NCBI GenBank assembly: GCA_035610835.1
Contig: CM069442.1
Location: forward strand, 65,808,654-65,872,653
DNA: 64,000 nt
DNA from: Ophiura sarsii
Taxonomy: Eukaryota > Echinodermata > Ophiuroidea > Amphilepidida > Ophiuridae
Direction: 5' to 3'
The notes below the pieces were generated by a model that was not told where the DNA came from, searched no databases, and saw only the letters and a program-made list of their open reading frames with translations. Each line of letters begins with the position of its first letter. Position 1 is the stretch's first letter. Below are positions 1-11,442 of this stretch, in pieces. The translations under genes and the position numbers were made by a program.

Positions 1-540
1 GTGCTATTTGAATTTGAATGCTTAAGTTTGCATGTAATATGGGTGCGTTTGACCTGCGGCCTGCTTTGTATTTAAAGAGGAATTTTCTGCTTGAGTTTTA
101 ATCTATTTAGCACAACTACATGTACCTTCAATGTTGTGTTTCTCAGTCATTGACAGAGCATCTCATTTTTATTTCTTTTCAACCCAATTTTTGTATTTTT
201 AGCCCAATTTCATGCTTATCTTCCTGCTTTTCCACAAGTTTCCTATTTTTAAAATTTCAATTCATTCTCATGCCTGTGTCTTGCAGTGTTCCTTTTGTGG
301 GTTCATATAAGTGCCTTATTCCTTTAAACATATAAAATATTCTTCCAAAAATTACTACACTGAAATAGTGCTATCTAGTACTAGTAGGAAGCAGCAATGG
401 ATAAGTAGCTCTGAATCAAGACCAATATGGTATATTACATAGTGTTTTTTGTTGATGAAATTATGTCCTTATGAATGGTGAGTAGGACATGTTATGGGAA
501 TAGAAGAAAAAATGTTCATCATAAGCCATATTTCAAAGAC
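1..540. other. AT-rich sequence, no gene seen
   Basis: Unique AT-rich sequence. Reading frames are short and lack recognisable domains or codon structure. I see no repeat or RNA gene here. Confidence 0.5.
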
Positions 541-600
541 ACACAAATTGCACAAATGTATGTGACTTGCTCCAGGTTTTGTGGGAGCCATTGTTTATGC

Positions 601-717
601 AATGTGAAGTAGCCAGGTTTTCTTTTAGGTTTTTTATATGTGATGTAATCAGGTTTTCTTTTAGGTTTTATGTGAAGTAACCAGTTTTTGTTGTAGGTTT
701 TTTATAATGTGAAGTAT
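601..717. repeat. Minisatellite, left part (about 35-bp unit)
   Basis: Three and a half units of GTGAAGTANCCAGGTTTTCT followed by TTTAGGTTTTTTAT lie head to tail. The fourth unit breaks at 717, where the inverted end of the large insertion begins. It appears to resume at 14827, where the sequence continues with TTACGAGGTTTTC and TTTTAGTTTTT. The flanks therefore read as one array split by an insertion. Confidence 0.75.
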
Positions 718-760
718 TGGGCTATTCCAGATAAATCATGCCCTCCCCCCATAGAGGATC
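718..760 (+). repeat. Left terminal inverted repeat of 14.1-kb element
   Basis: Starts TGGGCTATTCCAGATAAA and continues into CCCTCCCCCCATAGAGGAT. It is an inverted near-copy of the end at 14785-14827. Confidence 0.8.
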
Positions 761-1175
761 GCGGATTTCCGAACTTTTCCAACATAATTTTGGTCAGGAT
801 TTCCGGAAAATTCTCACCAGGGACAGGATTTCCGGTAAAAATTCATAGAGGAATATCAGGAAATCCATGTTTTTTTTCCCAACGTAGACAGGATTTACGG
901 GAAAAAATTCAGTCAATTTTACAATTACCAACCATTGACCCCATAGAGGAATCAGGAAATCCAGGTTTTTTTTATCACCGGGGACAGGATTTCCGATTTT
1001 TTCATAGAGGAATCAGGAAATCCATGTGTTTTTTTCCACCGGAGACAGGATTTCCGAAAAAAAATTATCACCGGGGAACAGGATTTCTGATTTTTTTCAT
1101 AGAGGAATCAGGAAATCCATGTTTTTTTTCCACCGGAGACAGGATTTCCGGAAACATTTTCAGTCACTTTTACAA
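760..1175. repeat. Minisatellite next to left end (about 65-bp unit)
   Basis: Repeating unit CATAGAGGAATCAGGAAATC, a poly-T run, then CACCGGGGACAGGATTTCCG. It gives rise to a spurious 156-residue reading frame. The same unit, in the same orientation, recurs at 14385-14660 near the right end of the large element. Confidence 0.85.
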
Positions 1176-1178
1176 TTA

Positions 1179-1210
1179 AAAAAGTGGGGTGACGGGGATG
1201 AGACGCAACC
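1179..1210 (+). repeat. Isolated fragment of the 12.5-14.1 kb satellite unit
   Basis: AAAAAGTGGGGTGACGGGGA followed by TGAGACGCA matches the satellite unit at 12.5-14.1 kb. It lies directly after the left minisatellite, so both ends of the 14.1-kb element share the same two repeat types. Confidence 0.75.
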
Positions 1211-1381
1211 TGAAATCTAATATCCAGAATTCATGAGATACTAAGAGATATTACTAACACAACAATCAGTTGTTGAAAGATATCAACGTGTCATAGACGG
1301 GAGCCACTGTAACAACTATCAATATTGTTCAGTTATATAAAAGTATAGAGTGTCATGCTGGGGTTGAGTAAGGGACTACAA

Positions 1382-1830
1382 TGGGCTATTCCAGATAAAA
1401 TCCGCACCCCCCTATAGAGGAATAATATTTTGTTTCAAAAAACGTCTGGAATTCCAAGCGTTAATAGTATTGGAAAGGGGTATAGAGGAATAGTGATAAT
1501 GAAAAGTTGTCTGAATTTCCAGGGCCTGACTATTAAAAAATGTCTGGAATTCCAAGCGTTAATAGTATGGGAAATGTGTATAGAGGAATAGTGATAATGA
1601 AAAGTTGTCTGAATTTCCAGGGCCTTGACTATGGAAAAATGTTTGAAATTCCAAAACCATCTGTAATTCCAAGCGTTAATAGTATGGGGAAATGGGTATA
1701 GAGGAATAGTGATAACTAAAATTTGTCTGGATTTCCAAGGCCTTGACTATTGAAAAATGTTTGGAATTCAAAAAAATATGTTTGGAATATCAAAAAACGT
1801 CTGGAATTCCAAAAGTTATGCTACCGATCC
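1382..1830. repeat. Second, divergent element end plus about 105-bp tandem repeats
   Basis: TGGGCTATTCCAGATAAA recurs at 1382, followed by a CACCCCCCTATAGAGGAATA block that differs from the outer ends. It is followed by three to four units containing GTCTGGAATTCCAAGCG, TTAATAGTATGGGAAA and TATAGAGGAATAGTGATAA. It could be an end of an older related element inside the 14.1-kb insertion. Confidence 0.65.
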
Positions 1831-3720
1831 AAAACCGAACCATAGTTGGGAAATTCCTTTTTCATGGGCAGCGCCGTAATGACGCGTGGTGTCTTGGCTG
1901 AATTAATCAAACTTTCAGTCGGGTTTCACCCAAATCTATGCGTAGGTTTCAGATCTGTAGTTTATTTTTTCGCAATAGGCACAAATTGTCGGTTTTACAA
2001 AGAAATGGGGGGGGGGGGGGGGGGGGGTAAAGTGATATGTTGCGGACAGTTTATACTTGACTCCTATATGTAAAAAGGAATTGCCTCCTTTTGGTTGGTC
2101 CAGAATTTAGCAAACTGCGCATTACGGTTCAAATTTTGCAATAAGTCCAAATTGTCGGGTTTTACTAAAACCGGGGGGGGGGGGGGGGGGGGGGGGCGGG
2201 GTGGTATAGTGATCTGTTGCGGACATTTTATTCTTGACTCTGGAAACTCTCAGAGGACACCGCCTGTTGACTTATTTAATTTATGCTAGTTCAATATTAT
2301 GACTTATCAAAATCAGTTAAATCAGCCGAAACACTTTCCAAAATTTACGCTTTAGATCTAATAATATCACGTATCCATGTTTTATATGATGTAGGTTCAA
2401 TAGTGTTTTATTATCCCCAATAGATATGATTTGCCAAACGAACCAAAACCGAACCATAGTTGGGATATTCCTTTTTCATGGGCAGCGCCGTTTTGACGCG
2501 TGGTGTCTTTGGGTGAATTAGTCAAACTTTCAGTCGGGTTTCCCCCAAATCTATGCGTAGGTTTCTGATCTGTAGTTTATTTTTTTCGCAATAGGCCCAA
2601 ATTGTCGGGTTTTACAAAGACATGGGAGGGGTGTATATAGTTATCTGTTGCGGACAGTTGGCTGAATTTATCAAACTTCCATGGCGAATCAAATCGTGTC
2701 AAGTAACCACAAATTGGACACTCGTCACATGCCAGCCACATGCTCATCTTTACCTCCACAGACAAAATGAGTGTAATTCAACATATTTCACTTATGTTAG
2801 TTCAACATTATCATGATTATCAGTGACTGGTCAAAATCGGTTCGATTTGACTCCAACAAATTTGAATTTACTTGGGTGTAAATGTCGGGTTTCACCCAAA
2901 TCTATGCGTAGGTTTCAGAGTGTAGTTTATTTTTTGCAATAGGCCCAAATTGTCGGGTTTTACTAAGACCGGGGTGGGGGGATGGGGGGAGGTATAGTGA
3001 TATGTTGCGGACATTTTATACTTGACCGGAAACTCTCAGAGGATCAGCCGACGCAATTTCCAAATTTATGCTACCGATCCAAAACCGAACAAAACCGAAC
3101 CATAGTTGGGAAATTCCTTTTTCATGGGCAGCGCCGTATTGACGCGTGGTGTCTTTGGCTGAATTAGTCAAATTTTCAGTCGGGTTTCACCCAAATCTAT
3201 GCGTATCAGATCTGTAGTTTATTTTTTCGCAATAGGCCCAAATTGTCGGTTTTACAAAGAAATGGGGGTGGGGGTAAAGTGATATGTTGCGGACAGTTTA
3301 TACTTGACTCATATATGTAAAAAGGAATTGTCTCCATTTGGTTGGTCCAGAATTTAGCAAATTGCGCATGTTCAAATTTTGCAATAGGTCCAAATTATCG
3401 GGTTTTACTAAGACCGAGGGGGGGGGGGGGGGGGTATAGTGATCCATTGCGGACATTTTATACTTGACTCTGGAAACTCTCAGAGGACACCGCCTGTTGA
3501 CTTATTTAATTTATGCTAGTTCAATATTATTAATGACTGATCAAAATCGCTTGGATTTGACTCCAAAAAAGTTGAAATTTCCATGAGTGTAAAAGTCGGG
3601 TTTTACCAAAATCTATGCGTAGGTTTCAGATCTGTAGTTTATTTTTGGCAATAGGCCCAAATTGTCAGGTTTTACAAAGACCGGGGGTATATAGTGATCT
3701 GTTGCGGACATTTTACTTTT
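1815..3720. repeat. Tandem array, about five degenerate copies of a 250-450-bp unit
   Basis: Recurring blocks are CCGATCCAAAACCGAACCAT, CAGCGCCGT with GACGCGTGGTGTCTT, CAAATCTATGCGTAGGTTTC, AGGCCCAAATTGTCGGGTTT and TGATATGTTGCGGAC. They appear near 1825, 2440, 2885, 3070 and 3600. Several units carry long poly-G runs. Reading frames across it are short and change phase between copies, so it is not coding. Confidence 0.85.
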
Positions 3721-4200
3721 AGGCTAATGAAAGTTGATCTGCAAAATTGGCATTTGTAACACTTAAATGATCCATTACTAGAAAAGGTCCTAATTAAGAA
3801 ATGTTTAAACATTTTGATTAGTGGGCCTAATTAATTATGTAAATGGAAATTAGACAAAAGCTAACATACGTTTTTAGCTCTTCAAGTGTTCTACCCATGT
3901 ACCAAGTCACAGCATCATAGCTCATCTCATTAGTCCACAAACTTTACTTTGCATATTTCATGCATACATAATTAGCCATAATTAGGACATTTCATGGCAA
4001 CTGGAATTGGAAAAAATAAAGAAAATAAAAAGAAAGTTGTTGCCAAAGATGTTGATATTATGCCTCTTTGACCTACCATATCTCGGCAACCGAATGTCCG
4101 ATTGAAATAAAATTTTCAGTTCCAGAATTGATAAACCAAGGGCTAGAACATATCAGATTTTAAAGGAAATCTAAATTTTTCATCGGCCAATAGAGCCACC
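3721..4200. other. No gene seen
   Basis: AT-rich sequence between two tandem arrays. No long reading frame or repeat structure was recognised. Confidence 0.4.
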
Positions 4201-4204
4201 TAAG

Positions 4205-4765
4205 TGTAGATGGTTTAAAAGGTCGAACATGGGGAGTCTGAGGGGGGGGGGGGGGGGGGGGATGTGCCCCCTGAGAAGTAGAATTTTTTTCAATTTTCGA
4301 ACTAATTTGGTGCGATTTGGTGTATACTTTTGACCCAAATGTTATCGAAAAGCCACCTCTTAATTTCCAATAAATATTTTGGTTTTTATCAATGCACGAA
4401 AGAAGTTGAGCATATACTGATATATTTCATGGTTTAAGTATGGTTTAAAAGGTCGGACAGGGGGGAGTCTGAGGAGGGATGTGCCCCCTCAGAAGTAGAT
4501 TTGTTTTAAATTTTCGAACTCATTTGGTGCGATTTGATGTATACTTTTGACCATAATGTTATCGGAAATCCACCACTTCATTTCCAATAAATATTTTGGT
4601 TTTTATCAAAGCACGAAAGAAGTTGAGCATACTGATATATGTCATGGTTTAAGTGTAGATGGTTTAAAAGGTCGAACAGGGGGGAGTCTGAGGGGGGATG
4701 TGCCCCCCTCATAAGTAGAATCTTTTTCAATTTTCGAACTCATTTGGTGCGATTTGGTATGTAGG
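4205..4765. repeat. Tandem repeat, about 225-bp unit, three copies
   Basis: Each unit contains GATGGTTTAAAAGGTCGAAC, a G-rich block ending GGATGTGCCCCCT, then TTTGGTGCGATTTGGTGTAT and GCACGAAAGAAGTTGAGCAT. Units start near 4209, 4440 and 4662. A diverged fourth copy lies at about 9155-9345 inside the 9.0-10.9 kb element, so both places carry parts of one repeat family. Confidence 0.85.
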
Positions 4766-4919
4766 CCTACTTTTGAGCAATATTTTATTTTAAAGCAATC
4801 ACTTTATTTCCTATCAATATTGGCTTTTTATCATGTTTATATAGGCCTATACCTTTTGTATCCTGACCAACTTCCAATAAACTTCAAACAATATTATGTT
4901 CCTCGTATGCCTACCCTCC

Positions 4920-5110
4920 CGCCTTGTTGTACTCCCCTCACTCCTCCCCACCCTTGTCTTTTTGTTTGTCCCCTCTTCTTCCTCTCTCTTCACCTTTTTC
5001 CATTCCCCCCCTTTTTTTTCTTCATTTTTTTCTTCATTTTCCCCCTTTTTTGGTGGAGGTGGGGGGCGGGCCCGTCGAGCCCCCCCCCCTGTATCCGCGC
5101 CTACCGGGCC
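4920..5110. repeat. Pyrimidine-rich tract with GC-rich tail
   Basis: A C/T-rich tract is followed by a G-rich then C-rich block, ending CCTGTATCCGCGCCTAC. A very similar arrangement recurs at 11010-11155, ending CCTGGCTCCGCC. Overlapping proline- and serine-rich frames on both strands are low-complexity artefacts. Confidence 0.55.
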
Positions 5111-5515
5111 CCACACGCCCTTAACAATCGACAATGCTGACTTCCCCCACTCCCTTAACAATCGACAATCTACAATGCTGTCAAAATTACATCCAAGTTA
5201 ACTTAAAATAGGTCAATTTAAGCTATTTTTAAGCAATTGTGAAATTAAAAGCCAAAGGTTTCAAACCCGGGTCAAATATTTTATTCTGACGCCCCCGCGC
5301 CCCCCCCCCCCCCTTCCACCCCTTTATCAACTCGTTCAGGCCTACGGACTCATCCAGCGAGAGATTTACAATAATTACTTTTTGAAAATAGATAGGGTCC
5401 CAACCTGATTCTTATCATGAAAATAAATTATATTTAGTTTTGTTGTTTTTAAATCTACAACCTTTCATATTAGAGTTTTAGATCATGGACATCGAACCTG
5501 TCAAACTGAAGATAC

Positions 5516-6142
5516 ATCCCATTGTGTAAAAATTGTGATTTCACCCTTTCGGCAAAGTGCAACAAAATGTGTGTTTTATAAGTGTTTAAAAATAAACAAG
5601 ATAATCTCAACCTTTTGTTCCCTTAGTTAGGCCTATCATTTTTATTTTTATTATTTTATTATTTTTATTTGGCTAGTTTTGAGGATTATTTGAGGGATAA
5701 ACAGGTAAGAAGTGGTCTTAGGTGAGCAGTGGCTTAGATTTTTTTAAATTTATATATCTGGGATGCAGTTCCTGACATGGACAACATCAGTAAGCATTTA
5801 GATATTCCATTATATTTTGAACTCGCAAAGTCATCAAATACCATTTCATTAGCTATTTAAAAGTGCCTAAACACTGATAAAATAGAACAATGCTTCACGA
5901 TCTGAAACAGAGTATGAAATCACTCAAGCATGACGAACACTGTTTACCCTTAAAATTGAATTAATATACAGAATAACTAGTTATAATATGAAAAACCCTA
6001 ACTTATGACAGGTATAGACAGAGAAAGGAACAAAAGGCTACATTAGGTAGACGAGGGGATATATTTGTTTATTTTAAACAAATTTTATATCTTTTTTGTA
6101 ATTTGACGAAATGGTGAAATCACCATCCCTACACAATGGGAT
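5516..6142. mobile_element. Inverted-repeat element (MITE candidate), 0.63 kb
   Basis: The left end ATCCCATTGTGTAAAAATTG continuing GTGATTTCACC is matched in inverted orientation by GGTGAAATCACCATCCC then TACACAATGGGAT. About 26 of 30 positions pair. The right end is partly duplicated (CCCTACACAATG appears twice), so its exact tip is uncertain. No coding capacity. Confidence 0.6.
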
Positions 6143-6351
6143 CCCTACACAATGATTAGTCAATCATGCATGCTCAATGAAATTTATTTGCACGCTTAGG
6201 ATTACTTTTTGCACAAACAAATCTTTAATTTACATAGGCCATAACCAAACCCAGCATGTAATAACCTATCCCAACTCAAACTGGACGGTGGCAGTGTGTT
6301 ACGTGCGCTGTACTCCACGTGGTCCAGTTCAGCGCACGCTCTGTGCCTATA

Positions 6352-7193
6352 GGGGAGATGCGCGAGAGTTGAGCCACCGGGAGTGTTGAGCCACCCCCTA
6401 TAACTCGAAAAGTAGTAACTTACTAAAATTTATATTTGCATATATTGTTTATAGCATCAATACGACATTCTTAGTGTTAAACTCTACTGTCATGTGTGCT
6501 CAGTATCAAAGATACCTAAACAAAATCTTTTTTTGTTTGACTTTTGAGTGAAAAATAGAAAAATAAATGTTTTGTCTTTTTTCCCATAGCAAGACTTAGA
6601 CTATAATGGCGGTAATTTGTTTATTGAAGGGGGTATAAATGACCATTATTTTAGAGAACTATTGTAAACTACCAAAAGTTCTACACCAGACAGGATTGGG
6701 TTATTTACAAAATGGTCACCATGAGGAGAGTTGAGCCATTGGTCATGGGGAGAGTTGAGCATAGGGAAAACATGTAGTAACATTTTGATTTTTGGACTAA
6801 AAAGGTGAAAAATGTATAATAAATGAGAGAAAATGTTATTTTGTGCCATGATAATAACAATTGAGCACCATATTTACTTTAAGGATTAATAAATCAAAAG
6901 TTGAAAAAATATGATTTTGTTTTTTCACCAGCCATTGACTTATCATGCTGGCTCAACTCTCCTGTAATAGTGGCTCAACTCTCCCATATTATAGGGAGAG
7001 TTGAGCCACTTTACCAATTTTTTTCAAACCTTTTATATAAATAAGCCTTAACTGCTATCCCAAATGTTATTGTTTCACAACTAAAACAACACTCTAAAGT
7101 TTATCTTACACTCATTTTTTACAGGTTTGTACTTTTCTTCCGCATATGGTGACACAAAATATAAAAATTGGCTCAACTCTCCCGCATCTCCCC
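6352..7193. mobile_element. TA-flanked MITE (Tc1/mariner-type target), 842 bp
   Basis: The ends GGGGAGATGCGCGAGAGTTG/AGCCA and the inverted TGGCTCAACTCTCC/CGCATCTCCCC match at all but one of about 25 positions, and TA flanks both sides. Copies of GAGAGTTGAGCCA also recur inside, near 6725, 6750, 6955, 6972 and 6996, in both orientations. TA target duplication is typical of the Tc1/mariner group; family assignment is inference. No transposase ORF. Confidence 0.75.
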
Positions 7194-7195
7194 TA

Positions 7196-8460
7196 CATTT
7201 CAACAGACATGACAGAGCCGTAACTTTTGTTATGATTTGGAGACATTCTGGAGTTGTTTGAATTACCGTGTGATTGATGTGAATAAAATATGGATTTGTT
7301 CGCCTCTTTATTGGATAATTTTATGACATGCAGTGATGGCTGAGATGACAAGAAAATGGTAAAAAATAAATCGCCCGATGATGTTTAGTTTAATTGATTG
7401 AAAATAATACAAAACGTATCATGATAATGCAATACAGACAATAATGCAATATCCTACAGGTATAGGTTACTTTATCGTCTTAAGCGAAACGAGTGAGAAG
7501 AGAGACGCCTAGGCCTAATATTATTTTTCCATCTTTTTTCTTAAAATATCTGGAGACGACTAAAGGCCAACTACAGAATTTTATCTACCGTTGAAACGTT
7601 TATACAGCCTTTTGTATTGTATGTTTGTATTCGCGGACTGGAAGTGGTTTTCCCGGGGGTTGTTGTAAACCAGAGGAGGATTATCGTCATTAAATTACAC
7701 CATCATAGGCCTACTTTGGAAGCATTTTATGATTTTATTGAATCCATTCAGAGCTCTGCAATTCATCGAAGATCGTGAAATTTATAGTACGCCTGGCAAA
7801 TTTTGAACCAAAGTATGCGATGCAGTTCGAGCTACGAACACGACGAAGCAAGAAGACGGAACGGGATTGCGAGAAACCATGCTTAGGCCTATATGCAATA
7901 TATTATCCGAGTCAAAGGGCCGGGGACTTGTCCAGGGATTACTCAATAATTTGCCCCGCCTGTCGGGGACTTTGTCGGGACTTTGCCGGGGAATAGTAAT
8001 TTTGTTTTTAAAGTACACCTCCGGCACAAGTCCCGGCCATCCCCGGGTACCCAAGGGCCGGGGTTGCAATTGATAAGTGCATTACAATTAATATAACTGA
8101 TGATATAAACAGTCATCCCTAAAATGTTCCCAGCACTAGCAATTAAAGTTTGAGGGGAATAGTGTAAAGCTTGAAACTCCCTTGAAAGGGTCATGAAATG
8201 TTCACGGCAATACAATTTCACGAATCACTGACTTTTGCCTTTTTTCGCGGCATTCAAATGTCGCGAATACCTACTGTATTGGTACAGGCAGATAAAGCAA
8301 AACATGACATTTCGCTGCACTCGCGAAATGCTGATGCACGCGATACTTTCATGCTAAAACTGCATGGCAACATAATTCGCTAATACAAACCATGGACAAA
8401 CCCATGTTCTTCTGGGTAAAACCGATCGTTCAGTAGTGTCTTTGAGTCGGTATTAAGTCA
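7196..8460. other. No gene seen; GC-rich patch and TTTCGCG motifs
   Basis: 7915-8070 is an unusual patch of GGGGACTTGTC-, CGGGGACTTTG- and CCCCGGG-type words. 8180-8385 has several ATTTCGCG/TCGCGAA words. Short frames here lack domains. These may be ends of old repeats. Confidence 0.4.
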
Positions 8461-8466
8461 TGTGTG

Positions 8467-8511
8467 TGGGGGGGGGGGGGGGGGGGGGGTGGGGGGGGGG
8501 GGTGGTGGAGG
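8467..8511 (+). repeat. Poly-G tract
   Basis: More than 40 nearly uninterrupted G residues on the plus strand. This is a G-quadruplex-prone tract and a likely spot for sequencing-length error. Confidence 0.9.
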
Positions 8512-9554
8512 GGCATGAATTTGTAACCCTTTTTAATTTTCAAAAGTTCAACAACAACAACAACAAAAACAAAAACAAAAACTGCTAAAAAAAAACCCAA
8601 ACATTTAAAACAAATTGTTCATAGGGCCTATTTTTGTCGTTGAAAATTTGAATAAATGGTTTGGTCAGCCCAAGAGAACAGGCTGGTGTTGTTGCTGCCT
8701 AATATAGTCATTAAGGAACGCACCATTAGATTTTCAGGGGTACGAAGTTGGGTTCGGGGGGAATTCTTTTTTTTTTGGCCGTTGTATAGGGGGGATTTAA
8801 AATAAACAAGGTCGTCTAAAAAACTGGGTGGACAAGTGTTTTTAGTGTCAAAAGGATGAGAAGACTTGGAATGGATCTGTTGCATTTTTTGTGGAAGTCG
8901 GCAAGAGGATCACTAGTGTGTTGTTTCTGGAAGGAAATCACCGAGACGTTATGTGAGCGATATGGGGTGAAGTTTATGGAGAGAAAAAAAATTGAAAGAA
9001 AATAAAGTGCTCCTCAGCTGAGTCGAACGACGTAATTTACATAGGCGTAGCCAGGATTATTTTATCCGGGGGGGGCACTCAGGCTCAGATCCAGAAAAAC
9101 TGAATTTGATAAGGTACCATCCAAGCGGTGCGCAGCACTGCCCTCCGAGCTATGCTCGGACAGGGGGGTGTCTGAGGGAGGATGTGCCCCCTCAGTAGTA
9201 GAAAAAAAAAAAAATTTGGAACTCATTTGGTGCGATCTGGTGTATACTTTTGACCAACATTTTATCGAAAAGTCACCTCTTCATTTCTAATAAAGAATTT
9301 TTTTTATCAATGCACGAAAGAAGTTGAGCATAATTATACTAATATATTCTAGATGTTTGCTATATTACTGGCAATAAAAACATTTTCTTTCGGGTAATTC
9401 TATCTTCTTTTTTGTACGTTATATGAATATCAAAATCTTAATTTAAAAGAAAACTAAAGCTGCAAATCAAAATCATATATTTTTGAAATTATTATTAATC
9501 AGATACCTATACATTGACGAAGTAACGAAAAAAAGTGACCTGATACCTTAACAG

Positions 9555-10445
9555 GTGCGCGTAGCGCGCGAAAAATATGCTATTTTACTACAGTTTGCTA
9601 TGATTGAGGCTTGCCTTCATAAAAGTTTCATAAAGATAAAGTTAATGTTTGAAGTCACATTAGCGCGTAGCGCACAACATTTGATACTAATTTGTTATGA
9701 AGCTAAATGTAATGTTTGAAGGTTCATGCGAGCTTAGCGCGCAAAATTGCATATTTTACACTAATTGAGCGACTTTTTTTTGCTGATAACAAGCTTTTAA
9801 AAAGAAATGTAAATATTTTGAGGTTCTAAAACATCCACCCACCCTTCACCCACCAGCTCGGGCTCTCCCGAAACGGACAACAAGAAATGAAGTCACACAA
9901 GGACTGGTCCCAAGTCTTATCGTTTGGGGCATGTGCGTGCGTAGCGCGCAATTTTGATTCGGCTCGGGCCTGTCGGTTCTCGTGTGTGGGGGCGCTCTAT
10001 AGCTCACTGGGCGAGGGGACTTCTCGACGGACTAATATTTGGAGGCACATGCAGGGCCGTAAGACACTTTTTTCAAGGGGGGGGGGGGGGCGTTTTCCAA
10101 AAAAAAATCACTTTTCGAATTTGCACCTATTTTTTGCACGATCGAAGTACATTTTGGCTTTAAACAAGCTTGTAGCAAAGAATATTGCATTTTGGGAAGA
10201 CAAATGCGCGCATAGCGCGCGAAATTTTTTCATCTGTGTACAAATTTTCCGGGAAGATTTTCAAAGGGGGGGCGATCGCCACCATCGCCCCCCACCCCCC
10301 CTTCTTACGGGCCTGACATGAGCAAAACGCGCAAAATATTGGCTTCTTAACTAATTTTGTCATGATCGAGATACATTTTGTCTTAAAATTAGATTCCAAA
10401 ATTAAAGTTAACGTTCATGTCACGTGCGCGCGTAGCGTGCGAATT
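9555..10445. repeat. Degenerate array of GCGCGTAGCGCGC-containing units
   Basis: The word GCGCGTAGCGCGC(G)AAA or close variants occur near 9557, 9664, 9733, 9940, 10206, 10325 and 10427. They are usually followed by TATTTTAC and GATTGAGATACATTTTGGC. The core is palindromic. The array is interrupted by the 264-bp element at 10052. Confidence 0.75.
10052..10315. mobile_element. Nested MITE with 5-bp target duplication ACATG
   Basis: Ends CAGGGCCGTAAGA and the inverted CTTACGGGCCTG, with ACATG directly repeated on both sides (10047-10051 and 10316-10320). It shares its terminal sequence and 5-bp duplication length with the element at 41134-41521. Poly-G sits near both ends. Superfamily unresolved: hAT-like or Transib-like insertion would both fit a 5-bp duplication. 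Confidence 0.75.
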
Positions 10446-11009
10446 TTTTGGGGCTATTTTACATAAATTGTGCCGCGATTGAGATACCAACCACGCAAAA
10501 TTGACTTCTTTACATTAATTTTACCAAGATTGAGATACATTGTTGCTTCTATTAAAATGTCACATTTTATTTTTATTTTTTTACGAAAACCCCTGGCTTC
10601 TTTATACTTAATTGCCACATTTGAGATATATTTTGGCCTTATGACACTGCTTTTATTGTTAAATGTTTTGCTATTTTACCCGGTTTTGCTAGGATTGAGG
10701 TACATTTTGGCTTCAAACTATCTTCTTAATTTGCAATGAATTTATTTTTTGGGGAAGGGGCCCATACAACGAAAAATGCTATCTTTGTATTTGAACGTCA
10801 TAATTTAACTATGATTTCTCTTATCAAAATTGAGGCGACAATGGCAAAATTGGGTGACAGGGGAGAAGGAGCGGTCGGCCCCTTCTTAACCCTCTGGCTA
10901 CGCCATTATTGCCTTGATATGCCGGGATCTGTGCCGGGAACGTACAAAATAAGGGGTGGGGGCATGAAAACTTACTATGTAACAAATAAAGAACTCTATA
11001 CCATCTACT

Positions 11010-11155
11010 ATTTCTCTTTTCTTTCTTCCTTTTTCTCCTTTTTCTTTCTTTTTCTTCTCCTTTTTCTTTCTTTTTCTTCTCCTTTTTTTATTTTGGTGCC
11101 AGGGACCCGGGGGGCACGTGCCCCCCAGGCCCCCCCCCCCCCCCCCTGGCTCCGC
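11010..11155. repeat. Pyrimidine tract with GC-rich palindromic tail
   Basis: CT-rich repeats are followed by GGGGGGCACGTGCCCCCC, a perfect palindrome, and a poly-C run ending CCTGGCTCCGCC. It resembles 4920-5110 and looks like the end of a repeat family. Lysine-rich frames on the minus strand are low-complexity. Confidence 0.55.
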
Positions 11156-11310
11156 CAATGATTTATGACACATTTTGTAAAAATAACATTAAATAAAGTG
11201 CTCAATCGTACCCCAAAAAAAAGTCTCGTTAATAAACCAAACTATTGATATTGTAATTAATTAATATAATGGAACATCAAAAAGTACCAATGTATTATAC
11301 CAAAAAAAAA

Positions 11311-11378
11311 GTGGCTCCACGCGGATTTGACCCGGGTTTTCCGCGTGGCAGGTAACGATATGAACCAATACACTACTC
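11311..11378 (-). pseudogene. tRNA-Gly(GCC)-derived sequence (SINE head or tRNA pseudogene)
   Basis: On the minus strand the block CCTGCCACGCGG followed by CCCGGGTCAAATCC resembles the anticodon arm and T arm (B box) of animal tRNA-Gly(GCC). An A-box-like TAGTGTATTGGTT lies at the expected distance upstream. The acceptor stem does not pair and the T loop is short by one base, so it is not a functional tRNA gene. A poly-T run on the 3' side of the minus strand would fit a SINE or pol III terminator. Confidence 0.65.
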
Positions 11379-11442
11379 ATTCTTATTACTTTCAATAGAG
11401 TTAAAATGAATATACATAATTCAGACTCTCACTCGAAAATTA

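Larger units (their letters stand above)
9044..10904. mobile_element. 1.9-kb element with GGCGTAGCCAG ends
   Basis: The left end GGCGTAGCCAG (9044) is matched by the inverted CTGGCTACGCC ending at 10904. The interior holds a diverged copy of the 4.2-4.8 kb repeat, a GCGCGTAGCGCGC array and a nested 264-bp element. No transposase is recognisable. The terminal match is only 11 bp, so the pairing is plausible rather than proven. Confidence 0.5.

Noticed and set aside
709..1220. Open frames of 156 and 64 residues
   Set aside because: They are translations of the 65-bp minisatellite; the peptide repeats track the DNA unit and the frame has no family signature.
719..1425. Short MITE between the ends at 718 and 1382
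   Set aside because: Both ends point in the same direction, so they cannot form an inverted pair; the partner of 718 is the inverted end at 14827.
4754..5201. Overlapping proline/serine-rich frames on both strands
   Set aside because: Low-complexity pyrimidine tract; equally long frames on opposite strands are expected from composition.
10736..11205. Frames rich in K, F, S or P on both strands
   Set aside because: Products of CT-rich and poly-C tracts at a repeat end.
11311..11378. Functional tRNA-Gly gene
   Set aside because: The acceptor stem does not pair and the T loop is one base short.
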